This document shows, one piece after another, positions 52,389-61,795 of a DNA stretch of 64,000 bases (positions within the stretch are counted from its first letter, which is position 1; the number at the start of each line of letters is the position of its first letter). Position numbers and translations under genes: made by a program. The notes beneath the pieces are model-generated. The model saw nothing but the letters and a program-made list of their open reading frames with translations, made no database searches and was not told where the DNA came from. Source of the stretch: Maea johnstoni (lineage: Eukaryota > Annelida > Polychaeta > Spionida > Magelonidae). The stretch covers positions 28,118,621 to 28,182,620 of the forward strand of contig OZ012699.1 in NCBI GenBank assembly GCA_963942565.1, written 5' to 3'.

Positions 52389-52907
52389 ATGATGAGTAGC
52401 CTAGACCACATCTGTGTTACTTGTTGGAATACTAGAGGCTACCTAGCTTCTATTCCTTATATACGACAATTACTTTCTGAGTGTGAAGTGTTAGCTATAT
52501 GCGAACACTGGGTCTATGAAAACAGACTCGCATGTATGTCTTATATATCTCACACACACTTTTGTTTTGCGCGCGCGAGCAATTTAGCCTCCGCAGAGAA
52601 TTATGGTAACGGACGTGGCCAAGGTGGCATCCCACTTTTCTGGGATAAAAATCTTAAAGGTATATCTACAGTTTCTGACATTATCCTAGATAGGGCGTCC
52701 GCCATTAGAATGCAGACCAGTAATGGTGGCATAGTATATTTTATCTCCGTCTACCTACCCGCTATGGGAAGTAGTGAATCTCTGGATTCAGCTCTCGACA
52801 ATATTACGGAATTAGTAGAGTCAAGAGAAGAGGGTGCTAATGTCATCATAATGGGAGACTTTAATGGTGATGTAGGTGCGTCTGGCGGCCCTATGGGGTG
52901 TTCGTAA
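52389..52907 (+). pseudogene. LINE endonuclease, first part
   Basis: The frame from MMSSLDHICVTCWNTRGY includes the endonuclease start (CWNTRG), AICEHWVYENR, a GRGQGGIPLFWDK loop and VIIMGDFNGDVG, matching the APE domain. The likely start is Met 52389. The frame ends early, and the domain continues at 52943 in another frame. Confidence 0.88.
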
Positions 52908-52942
52908 AGCAACTCCTCGTGGGGAATTAGTCATGAAATTTT

Positions 52943-53518
52943 TTGATAGACACGGTCTTATACCAGCTAATATGGAAAAAGGTCGCTAAAAGACCAGTGG
53001 ACACGTACGAAGGCCTAGTCAACGGGTCTACCCTTGACTACATTGCCGTCCCTGCTGTCTTATTTAATGCTGTCACTGAAGTAGTGGTTCATGAGTGGGC
53101 GGTGCTGAATACCTCCGACCATACACCCGTAAGTGTCACTCTATCAATACATGGGATCACCCGCACCATTAAGGAAGTAGCACTACCTGGGCATATTAAG
53201 TGGAATAAGCTTTCTTCCTGAGATAAGTACATTAGATATTAGTGCCCGTTAGAACCAATAATGGTCACTATTGTGTCTGATTTTAACTGTAGCGGCAAAT
53301 CACATAAAGATATTGATGATGCTTTTGCTAAAATAAAAGAAGCGATACACACTGTCGCTAATACTTTGCCACGTTCGACGTATAAGAAAAACTTAAAACC
53401 TTATTGGAATAGCGAGCTAAGCCTACCTTCGGGTTATAGTCTCTTCGTAGACTACAAGGAGGATAAGAAACTCTTTCATAGTACTTTGAAGATACTTTCT
53501 AAGGATTATGAAAATTAA
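52943..53518 (+). pseudogene. LINE endonuclease end and linker
   Basis: This part holds GSTLDYIAVP and NTSDHTPVSVTL, the last APE motifs. A stop at 53219-53221 is followed by a linker with KPYWNSELS, typical of LINE ORF2, and a second stop at 53516-53518. Confidence 0.85.
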
Positions 53519-54577
53519 GAGATTCTTGAGGGGGTCAAATCAGCAGAAATTAGTCGTAATTCATTTTGTAAACTTGTAAATACTGCCCGTAAGAAACCTT
53601 CACATGGTATATCTGCCATCAGGCGCCCTGATAAAGTAGTTGTACATGAAGTTAATGAGGTTTTAGATGTATGGGCAAAACACATTTTACGTATAGGGAC
53701 CCCGAAAAATGATAGCAAGTACGATAATTCTCACTTTCAGGTAGTTACCAATTTTGTCAGGGACCATAACGAAGACAGTGAATGTGATCAGTTCCTGGAG
53801 GTGCCTTTTACGAATGAGGAGGTATTAAAAGCCATTAAGACGCTCCATTCCGGAAAGGCCCCAGGATATGATGGCATAATGTCAGAACACCTGTCATATG
53901 CTGGCCCTATGATGGTGAACACTCAATGTAACCTCTATAACGCTATTAGAGATACTGAATATATTCCTTTCTGTTTCAAAGTGGGGGTACAGGTACCCCT
54001 ATATAAAGGTAAAGATACCTGCGTTCTTGACCCTAATAATTATCGGGGTATAACCCTTGTCCCTACCTTAAACAAACTTTTTGAAATTCTACTGTGGCAC
54101 AGGATGAAATCCTGGTGGAACGAAGAGCAGATTATGTCAGAACTGCAAGGCGCCTGTAGAGAAGGCGCCTCATGTGTCCACACTGCTTTTAATTTACGAG
54201 AGACCATAGCCACGTCAATGGAGGCATCTAGGCACTGCTTTGTGGCCTTCATTGACGTGGCTAAGGCTTTCGATACAGTGTGGATTGATGGCCTGTTCAA
54301 ACAAATGTACGACCTGGGCATCACAGGGAAAACTTGGCGCCTTCTTTACAGATGCTATGTCAAATTTAAATGTTGTGTTAAACTGCAAGGCAGTTTCTCC
54401 GAGTGGTATGAACCCCAGTGTCCGATTCACCAGGTTTTTTTTTGTCACTTGTCAAATACGCAATATTTATCAATTCTTTACTTGTTGATCTTAAGAGATC
54501 TGGTCTATGCTGCAAGTTGTATCGTACGCCAAGTACACCTTTGGGCTACGCTGACGACATTGCTACCTGTTGTCTAA
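53519..54577 (+). pseudogene. LINE reverse transcriptase
   Basis: Reverse transcriptase blocks are clear: LHSGKAPGYDGIMSEHL, FKVGVQVPLYKGK, NNYRGITLVPTLNKLFE and FVAFIDVAKAFDTVW. The catalytic box GYADDIAT is encoded near 54544-54567, in a different frame from the blocks before it. A run of nine T residues at about 54436 coincides with the change. Confidence 0.88.
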
Positions 54578-54950
54578 GTTAACAAAAACTAGATAAGGCT
54601 ATGGAGCTGGTACATGCCCATGGGTGTACTTGGCGTTATGAACTTAACGCAAAGAAAAGTGGCGTTTTAGTTTATGGTGAATCTCCTTAAGAACATGAGC
54701 GTTATTCTCTAGATAGAATTTTTAAACTTGGCCCTTATAAGGTCAATGAGAGAATAAATTACGATCATGTTGGTATTAGGAACTCTATTTTTGATTATGA
54801 CGATTCCGGTGTTCTAGAACGTATCTCCATAGGGAGAAGAACTTTTAACTCTTTAGCAGGTATAGGAATCCGCAAAGGCGGCATCACTATGGCAACTTGT
54901 AATGTCATTTTTGGACTATTGTAGTCCCAACTACTATATATGGTTGTGAG

Positions 54951-55635
54951 ATGTGGATCATGGATGATCCCATACTCGAACTAATTGAACAATTTCAAAA
55001 TTACATCGGTAAACGGATCCAGCGATTCCATCCTAAAATACCTGGTATATGTAGCTACTACGGATTAGGATGGATGAGACTGGAAAGAGTTATCCAGATA
55101 CGGAAACTTATGTTTATGCGTACTATCTTGGTCATGGAAGATGAGAAGATTCTTTGTGACCGTGCTAGAATATATTTTTCGAATGAAAACTTTGGCGCTG
55201 ATAACTTATCTAGGAGTGTGGTGTTCGACCTACTCAATGTTAGCTCTGTATTTGGTTTAATAGAGGAAGTTAAAAATATGATCAAAAATCAGCATTTTTA
55301 CCCAAAATCAGTATGGAGAAATATTGTGTGGAGGAGAGCGTGGGCATGTATTGGCGTATTGAAAAACATCTCCATAAGAGTCTAGACTTGCTCAGTGGGG
55401 TAACCCCCACTACTAGGTATCTGCCTTGGTGGTCTTTATCAGATAAGTACCCTAAGTACACGAAAGAATGTGAGATCCTCACCAAAATTATCAGTCACTC
55501 TAGATAGCATGTTACGTGGAGACGATTTTAAATACAAAAATCAGTTAGGTACCGTCGCATGTGCAACCTATGTGACAGGTTTGAGATTGAAGACGCACGC
55601 CACTTAATTCTAATGTGTCCTTATTTTACCCAGAA
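54951..55635 (+). pseudogene. LINE C-terminal region, first part
   Basis: The frame 54951-55385 (RIQRFHPKIPG, YYGLGWMRLERVIQIRK) is the region after reverse transcriptase. Further on, in another frame, RRMCNLCDRFEIEDARHLILMCPYF gives the Cys-x2-Cys, His, Cys zinc-binding motif of LINE tails. It is cut at 55635 by the MITE. Confidence 0.8.
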
Positions 55636-56133
55636 TAGGGCTGCACACCGGTTCCCGGTTGCAGACCGTAACCGATCATTAGGCTGCCTAATGATAATGA
55701 TAACCGTCCCAAAATAAACCGGTTTGAAAAACCGATAAAGCAGCTATGAGGAAACTGCCTTACCTTACTGTTGACATCTCTCCGAGCACTTCCTAAGCCG
55801 TGATTCAATGAAACAACGGCTGGGATACACAGCGCTTGGATGGCCGCATCCTCGTCTAGTGAGCCTCCATTTCAGTGCCTCGTTCTGAACCCGAACGAAG
55901 GCTCACCTGCATTGGCATCAATACTTTCATATTTAATTCTTAATGGATAATTAGTTCAAATTTAATATTCTATGGCCAAACAAATAAAAGTGGCGAACTT
56001 GAACAAAATGTGCTCAATTTCCTCTCCTTTTTGTCACAGAAGTTCGTCCCACGTGGTATCGTTAAAAAACCGTATTGTTTCAAAGTTATCAGTATCATAT
56101 CAAATCGTTAATTCTTAACGGTGTGCAGCCCTA
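55636..56133. mobile_element. hAT MITE in the LINE tail, perfect 15-bp termini and 8-bp target duplication
   Basis: The termini are TAGGGCTGCACACCG and its exact inverse CGGTGTGCAGCCCTA. ACCCAGAA is duplicated at 55628-55635 and 56134-56141. It is 498 bp and non-coding. The LINE coding sequence resumes directly after it. Confidence 0.95.
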
Positions 56134-56141
56134 ACCCAGAA

Positions 56142-56352
56142 AAGAAATGCTATGTTACTTGAAATCGATCTGTTATCCGACGAAGTGGATCCTAAATTCT
56201 TTGATGATGGTGTTGATATGCTCCACAGAATACTAGGTAGACCTCATTGTAATTTGGATGAAACACAGTCCGAAAAAATTTTACTTGTTGTACTTAGATC
56301 CATCTCCTCTATGTATAGAGAAAACATGAAGCAAAAGAAAGGGGTAGGGTAG
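56142..56352 (+). pseudogene. LINE C-terminal end after the MITE
   Basis: The frame with LLEIDLLSDEVDPKFF and YRENMKQKKGVG continues the LINE tail and ends in a stop at 56350-56352. No database match could be run; assignment rests on position and frame continuity with the other side of the MITE. Confidence 0.6.
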
Positions 56353-56378
56353 GTACCCATACCTAATATGGCTCCACC

Positions 56379-57130
56379 CCGGACAATATCCCCTGGACAA
56401 TATCCCCCCAGGACAAAATCCCCCCGGACAATATCCCCCATGATGATATCTCTAGTAAAACATGTTTTAGTAAAAAAAAATTAATTCCAGTGTTTTAAAT
56501 TATCCCAAAACATGTATTGGTAAAAAGAAATTTTTTTCTTTTTTTAATTCCAGTGTTTTAAATTATCCTAAATTGTGTGCTGGTAAAAAAATTAAATTAA
56601 AAAAAAAATTGCAATGTTTTAAATTATTCTAAAAAATCTTTTTCAAAAATTCAAAAAAATAGTTAGTGTTTTAAATTATCCTAAATCATGTGCCGGTTAA
56701 AAAAATTAAATTAAAAAAACAACAATTGCAGTGTTTTAAATTATTCTAAAAATTTTTTCAAAAATTCGAAAAAAAATGAATCAAAAAATTAATTTAAATT
56801 AATTTAAAACGATAATTTTTTTTTTAATTTTTGAAAAGATTTTTTAGAATAATTTGAAACACTGCATTTTTTTTTTAATTTAATTTTTTTACCAGCACAC
56901 GTTTTAGGATAATTCAAAACACTGGAATTTAAAAAAAATAATAATAATTTACCAACACATGTTTTTGGATAATTTAAAACACTGGAATTAAAAAAAAAAT
57001 ATTTTTTACAAGAGATATCATCTGGGGGGATATTGTCCGGGGGGATATTGGAATGGGGGGATATTGTCCAGGGGGATTTTGTCCTGGGGGGATTTTGTCT
57101 GGGGGATATTGTCCGGGGGATATTGTCCTG
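56379..57130. mobile_element. Foldback element with tandem GGACAATATCCCC termini
   Basis: The left end has four GGACAAnATCCCCC units (56379-56440). The right end has the inverse, about six GGGGGATATTGTCC-type units (57026-57130). Inner arms carry TTTTAAATTATCCTAAA-type blocks (about five left, three or more inverted right). It is AT-rich inside and non-coding. The architecture recalls Foldback transposons whose inverted ends are made of tandem repeats. Confidence 0.8.
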
Positions 57131-57135
57131 ATACC

Positions 57136-57167
<32 letters not shown>

Positions 57168-57740
57168 GTTGGGAAACGTGGCTTTGGCTTGGGGACGAAA
57201 TAAAAACGCTGTTCGTAGCTTGGTCACCTAACCGCCACTGACGATATGACGTCAGTCTTCACGCGAGCGTCCTTCTGTATGGGCCAATCAAAAGCGGTGT
57301 TACATTATCGCTTTGGTAACGACAATGTGTAGACGCCAAAACAATTAAAGGCGCCATCTGGTGTCTATAGTGAGACACTAGTAGCGGTTTCGTCTATCAT
57401 AGACTCATCAGAGGTGTAGAAGGAATTGGGCCCCCATTGATTTGATTAAAATAAAAGGGTGGGGGGCTAAACGGATCCGAGATAAAATCAGATCCTTCCC
57501 ATCAGAAGAGTTAGAACGCTTTTTTTGATTAAAAATATATGTTCCCGTCGCGTGGTATCACAGTGTTTTTAAAGGGTTTTAACACCCCGGACGAACGCCT
57601 ATCACATCACATGAATGTACAAATAAAGAATGAACGTGGCTAATGTGATGATGAAAGGTGTCCCTCCCCTTTCTAACGGGGAGTGTATGGAAATGGTTAA
57701 ATATGCGCATGTAAAGCTGATAAGCTTTGTTCTGAATAAA
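57131..57740 (-). other. Region downstream of the Penelope-like element, with hammerhead-like motif
   Basis: A (TA)n run lies at about 57141-57167. From about 57170 the sequence may belong to the element's terminal repeat; its counterpart would lie beyond the right end of the window. No gene is seen. Confidence 0.5.
57387..57411 (-). ncRNA. Hammerhead-ribozyme-like core
   Basis: The minus strand reads CTGATGAG (57411-57404), a 5-bp stem II GTCTA/TAGAC with loop TGA, then CGAAAC (57392-57387). These are the two conserved core boxes with stem II between. A GTC that could serve as cleavage site follows at about 57373-57375. Stems I and III are weak or unclear. Minimal hammerheads are known in Penelope-like terminal repeats, and this lies 930 bp downstream of the endonuclease frame in the right orientation. 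Confidence 0.55.
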
Positions 57741-58164
57741 ATATTGTCTCCAAATAAAATATATTGTTTGTATTCTATATTTCATTTTATTGTAAATCAA
57801 ATAAAATTTGAAAAAAGTTTTTTCATATAGGTCTCACTCAAAAGAAATGAGCTATAATGAGAGACAAAAGGTAGAAGTAGAAAAAGAAGATTGTAGTAGC
57901 GGGTGAATAGAAATAAAATGCTAACAAGCAAAAGAACTTGTTGTAAATAAATATATAAATAAATAAATTTATAAATATGAATCATGCTCCTTGTTTATTT
58001 GATTCGTTAATTAGTTAGTAATCAAATATCATTATGGTATTAATGATTGCGGAGCAGATAAGTTCATCATAAAAAAGTAGATGATCAGATTGTATGTGGA
58101 CTATGTCACACCTAAGATATGAGAGTTCAGCAATGCAACGATGAAAATAAGATTAAGAATGATA
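57741..58164 (-). repeat. Left inverted terminal repeat of the Penelope-like element
   Basis: Positions 57741-58164 are the reverse complement of 63577-64000, with about three differences seen by eye. The repeat may extend further left, since the partner is cut by the window edge. Confidence 0.93.
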
Positions 58165-58337
58165 GGCAGGTATCCGTGGAAGATACTATTATGGAAGGCA
58201 CTTTGGCTCTAGATGCAATATGGTGTGTAACAAAATTTCCAGACAAATTTGAATATACATGTTTGTTAACTGATCCACTATGATGTAGTGGAGTTTTGTA
58301 TGTGGTATTAGTGGAGTATAGGCTGGTTGATAAAGTC

Positions 58338-58871
58338 CTAGCGGGTTTTGTTTTTGATGGGTTTCTTTTTATTATTGAACACATTAAGACCATCAGGTAT
58401 TTTGGTTCTGAGGGTACAGATCCATTTTTGTTCTAAATCAAGTCTCATGTTGAGTGAGACATCACTGTCAGGATGTCCTCTGGCTAATTGTAAGACGAAA
58501 ATACGGACGTCTTCTAGACCATTGTGTCCTTGTTCATTAAAATGTCTACCTACACTATGGACTGTGGTGTTGTTTTGAACAACATTTCTGAAGTGTTCCC
58601 AGAGCCTAGAGCGTATACTGCGTTTAGTCTGGCCTACATACATTTTTTGGCATGACTCACAAGTGATGCAATATATGAGGTTATTACTCTCACAATTGGC
58701 CTTTCTAATGCTACTGTAGCTTAAGTCGGTGATGGGGCAGTGTAGTCTTCCCCCTGTATTTATTTTGTTACAGTATTTGCAATTTCTTCTAGAGCATGCC
58801 CTCAAGTCAGGATTGTCAGTAGGGTCTTTTGCTTTGGGGGCAGATTGGACATCCCAAGGGTTGGATGTCAT
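58338..58871 (-). CDS. GIY-YIG endonuclease of the Penelope-like element
   Basis: The 177-residue frame contains a Cys cluster (CSRRNCKYC), then NLIYCITCESCQKMYVGQTKRSI, which is the GIY-YIG motif with the CxxC insertion typical of Penelope-like elements, RSRLWEH with the catalytic Arg, and a downstream HFNEQGHNGL and LEQKWICTL helix. It nicks target DNA for insertion. In this copy it lies in a different frame from the reverse transcriptase and is separated from it by about 90 bp; the translated sequence upstream of its first Met is open and similar in kind, so the Met is not necessarily the true start. Confidence 0.92.
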   Translation of the reverse strand: MTSNPWDVQSAPKAKDPTDNPDLRACSRRNCKYCNKINTGGRLHCPITDLSYSSIRKANCESNNLIYCITCESCQKMYVGQTKRSIRSRLWEHFRNVVQNNTTVHSVGRHFNEQGHNGLEDVRIFVLQLARGHPDSDVSLNMRLDLEQKWICTLRTKIPDGLNVFNNKKKPIKNKTR

Positions 58872-58963
58872 GGCTCTAATCAGAGTGTCTCTACAGTTTT
58901 TAGGTCTTCGGTAGCCTCTAGTTATTTTGTATTCGAGTAGGGGACGGGTCGCACTCGACCGGT

Positions 58964-61099
58964 CTAATTTTTCTCATCCTTCTCCCTCTCATAAGTTTGT
59001 TTGTACTCTAACAGCTCCTCCCTATTTAATTGGTAGGTTTTAGTAAAAGAATCTTGTAGTAGTTTTTTGGGGTATCCGGCTCTGTGAAAGTGACTAGCCA
59101 TTGTCCTAGCTTCATTAGTGAAGTCTAGAGTGTCACTACATATCCTGCGTAATCGCAGGAATTGACTGTAGGGTATACTGTCCCTACACTTTGGAGGGTG
59201 ACATGAAGAGTAGCTCAGGTAATTGTGAGCATCTGTAGGTTTAGTGTATAAACCTGTGGTTAAACAACCCTCAGGTGAGAGTTTGACTTTGACATCAAGG
59301 AAGTTGACAGAAGACAGAGAAGTCTCTGCCTCGAATTTGATCGAGGGGAGGAAGTTGTTAAGGTAATCTACAAAGAGGTCCAATTGATGTGGGCCCTCTG
59401 TCCAGATGACAAAGATGTCATCGATGAATCTCACCCAAAGGTGGGGTTGTTTGTGATAAGTATACACATAGATATTTTCGAACCATCCCATAAATGTGTT
59501 GGCAAATGATGGGGCTACTTTTGTTCCCATTGCTGTACCCCCTACCTGGAGGTAGTGTCTGCCAGCAAAATCAAAGTTATTCATGGTCAAAACCATCTTT
59601 AGAAGTTCTGTGAGACTTTCATTGCTGGGGTTGCACATCCTGCCCCGCATTCTGTGTAGGGCTAATCGTGCTGCCTCCAACCCCTCTGTATTAGGGATGT
59701 TGGTGTATAGGCTTGCCACATCAAGGGTGGCTAATATAGTATTAGGTGGTAAGTTTCCGAGTTGATTAAGTTTTAATAGGAAATGTGTGGTGTCCTTGAT
59801 GTAAGATGGTAATAATTTTACATGTGGTTGAAGAAAGAAATCAACCAATTGAGATATTTTCTCAGTAGGGCACCCGTTACCTGATACAATAGGTCTACCT
59901 GGTGGATTTTCCTTTTTTTTGTGAATTTTTGGTAGCATATAAAAAAGAGAGGTTCTACCCTTGATATGTAGGAGATAGTCATGGCAGTGGAGATCTATCT
60001 CTTTGTTTTCGTACATCTGTTTGATTTTTTCTGTCACTGCCAAAGAATGCTGTGCAGTGAGGTCAGTGGCTGTTTCTTGATAGAATTTAGTGTCACTGAG
60101 TTGTCTCAGGCCTTCGTTAATGTAGTCTGTGGTATTGAGGACCACGACTGCCCCACCTTTGTCGGCAGGTTTGATGGTTATACTTTTATTACTGGTTAGT
60201 TGTCTGAATGCTTGTTTTTCACCATTAGTAATATTTTGTTTTAAATATTTGGAGACTTTGGTCCTATTGAGTGTGAGTTCATTTTGTTGAATAAAGTATT
60301 CCAAAGGTGCATTAACTGGGGGGACCCAGTCAGACGGTAATTTAAAGGATTGATCTCCAAAAGGCTCCAAAGGGTCCCTTTGCGGTGTCGGTCTTAAAAT
60401 TGTTTGTTCAGAATCAGAGTCTGAATCAGAAACAGCTCTAAAATGAAGCTGTCGTTTTAGTCTCAAATGGAAACTATCGAGATCATCTTTGTATTCCTTG
60501 AAGTCTGGCTCCCCAGGGTTAGGGCAGAATTTCAAGCCCCTTGAGAGGAGCTTGGTCTGATCATCAGTGAGAGTTTGATCAGAGAGATTGACAACTAAAT
60601 TGTCATATGTTTGAGATTGGGAATTGTTGTTGGTGTTGAGTAGATGATATTCTGAATAAACAGACTCATTAGATTTCAAAATTTCAAAGTAACAGGTTTT
60701 ATTAAAATCTGGCCACACAATAACAGTGTTATAGTGAGATGTTTCCAACAATGACTTCAAGGTACAGTAACTTAAGAATAAAGTTGGGAATGCACAATAT
60801 AAGCTGTAACACCATTGAATGGTGAAGGAATACAGTGTAGGTGTCAACATAATGGTGAGCACATATGAGAATGATTGATATGTTACATTGGGCAGAGAGT
60901 CCCTATGTGTGTACCAACTTACCTGAATGGTGTTGGGTTGAATTAAGTGTACATTAAGTACCATAAGTAAAACTGTAGTAGCAAATTCAAACAAGTAAAG
61001 CACAGTAAAGGCACAATTATATATGAAAACAAAATCACATACACAAAAATGATTGGATGGTAAGGCACTGAGTTTACAAAAGTTGGATACAAATACCAA
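58964..61099 (-). CDS. Penelope-type reverse transcriptase
   Basis: The frame is 711 residues, but the first 150 or so are hydrophobic and look intronic. The conserved part starts at about residue 165 with NLSDQTLTDDQTKLLSRGLKF and CPNPGEPDF, a Penelope hallmark. It continues with KPADKGGAVVVL, MLPKIHKKKENPPGRPIVS, LATLDVASLYTNIP, GTAMGTKVAPSFANTFMG and the catalytic FIDDIFVIW, then NFLDVKV. This is the thumb-less, telomerase-related RT group. It copies element RNA at the target site. Confidence 0.93.
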   Translation of the reverse strand: MVFVSNFCKLSALPSNHFCVCDFVFIYNCAFTVLYLFEFATTVLLMVLNVHLIQPNTIQVSWYTHRDSLPNVTYQSFSYVLTIMLTPTLYSFTIQWCYSLYCAFPTLFLSYCTLKSLLETSHYNTVIVWPDFNKTCYFEILKSNESVYSEYHLLNTNNNSQSQTYDNLVVNLSDQTLTDDQTKLLSRGLKFCPNPGEPDFKEYKDDLDSFHLRLKRQLHFRAVSDSDSDSEQTILRPTPQRDPLEPFGDQSFKLPSDWVPPVNAPLEYFIQQNELTLNRTKVSKYLKQNITNGEKQAFRQLTSNKSITIKPADKGGAVVVLNTTDYINEGLRQLSDTKFYQETATDLTAQHSLAVTEKIKQMYENKEIDLHCHDYLLHIKGRTSLFYMLPKIHKKKENPPGRPIVSGNGCPTEKISQLVDFFLQPHVKLLPSYIKDTTHFLLKLNQLGNLPPNTILATLDVASLYTNIPNTEGLEAARLALHRMRGRMCNPSNESLTELLKMVLTMNNFDFAGRHYLQVGGTAMGTKVAPSFANTFMGWFENIYVYTYHKQPHLWVRFIDDIFVIWTEGPHQLDLFVDYLNNFLPSIKFEAETSLSSVNFLDVKVKLSPEGCLTTGLYTKPTDAHNYLSYSSCHPPKCRDSIPYSQFLRLRRICSDTLDFTNEARTMASHFHRAGYPKKLLQDSFTKTYQLNREELLEYKQTYEREKDEKN

Positions 61100-61795
61100 A
61101 GAATATGTTAAAGAGAGATGTACTAGATATTGTCATCCACAAAACTATGTAGACAGCAGAACTGACTTTAGATAAAATCAGGTAATGGAAAATTAAAGTG
61201 AGGTAAAACCTAAAGGTAAAAGATGGGGGGGGGGGTGGTTTTTAAATAATAAGAATGAATGAAAGTCAAGATGGGATGGGGTACATTACCTTTTTGAAAG
61301 ATGTAAAGAATATGTAAAAACTGCCTTAGTGGATGGCAACCTTGACAGTTGGTCATACTGTTGAATAGGTGATGATCATAAATGCCCTGAGCATGGAGTA
61401 TTTGTAGTGGCATGTAGCGATTGCCCTCTAAATTCAGGCCAGAGTACCTGAGTGTGCATAACAGTCTAAGGATGTTCTGCAATATACATCAAGATGCATA
61501 GTAACTAACATGTGATTAGATGAGGATGAGAATAACTTATCTTAAGGAGAAAAATATATACATACACAAGTACAGCAGTAACATGTGGGTCTATTAAGTA
61601 GACCATAAAATTGTCAGTATTGAACAGTCCACATGAAATAGTGGAGTTATAACAGAGAACATATGTTGAACAGTGGTAACAATAGGAGAGGATAAAGATT
61701 ACCCTCCTCTTCCCTAAAAATGTGTCCTAATTAGAGTTCACCGGTAAGGGGCATGTCTCACCCAGTAGTGGACATGAAGTGTCTTAACAGGACAC
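61100..61795 (-). other. Likely intronic stretch between ORF1 and reverse transcriptase
   Basis: The stop codon of ORF1 lies inside a consensus donor (GG, then GTAAGTG, intron from 61799). A second donor-like CAG/GTAAGT is at 60923/60922, and an acceptor-like TTTATTCAG ends at 60652 just before the conserved RT region. Introns are known in some Penelope-like elements. Exact exon borders cannot be fixed here. A poly-G stretch lies near 61225-61235. Confidence 0.5.

Larger units (their letters stand above)
52338..56380 (+). mobile_element. APE-type LINE (non-LTR retrotransposon), decayed
   Basis: In order it shows apurinic endonuclease, linker, reverse transcriptase and a Cys-rich C terminus, all on the plus strand. 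The reading frame is broken: a frame change near 52908-52942, stops at 53219-53221 and 53516-53518, and further changes between 54420 and 54950 and after 55385. A hAT MITE at 55636-56133 splits the tail. The clade is not assigned. It ends close to the foldback element at 56379. Confidence 0.88.
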
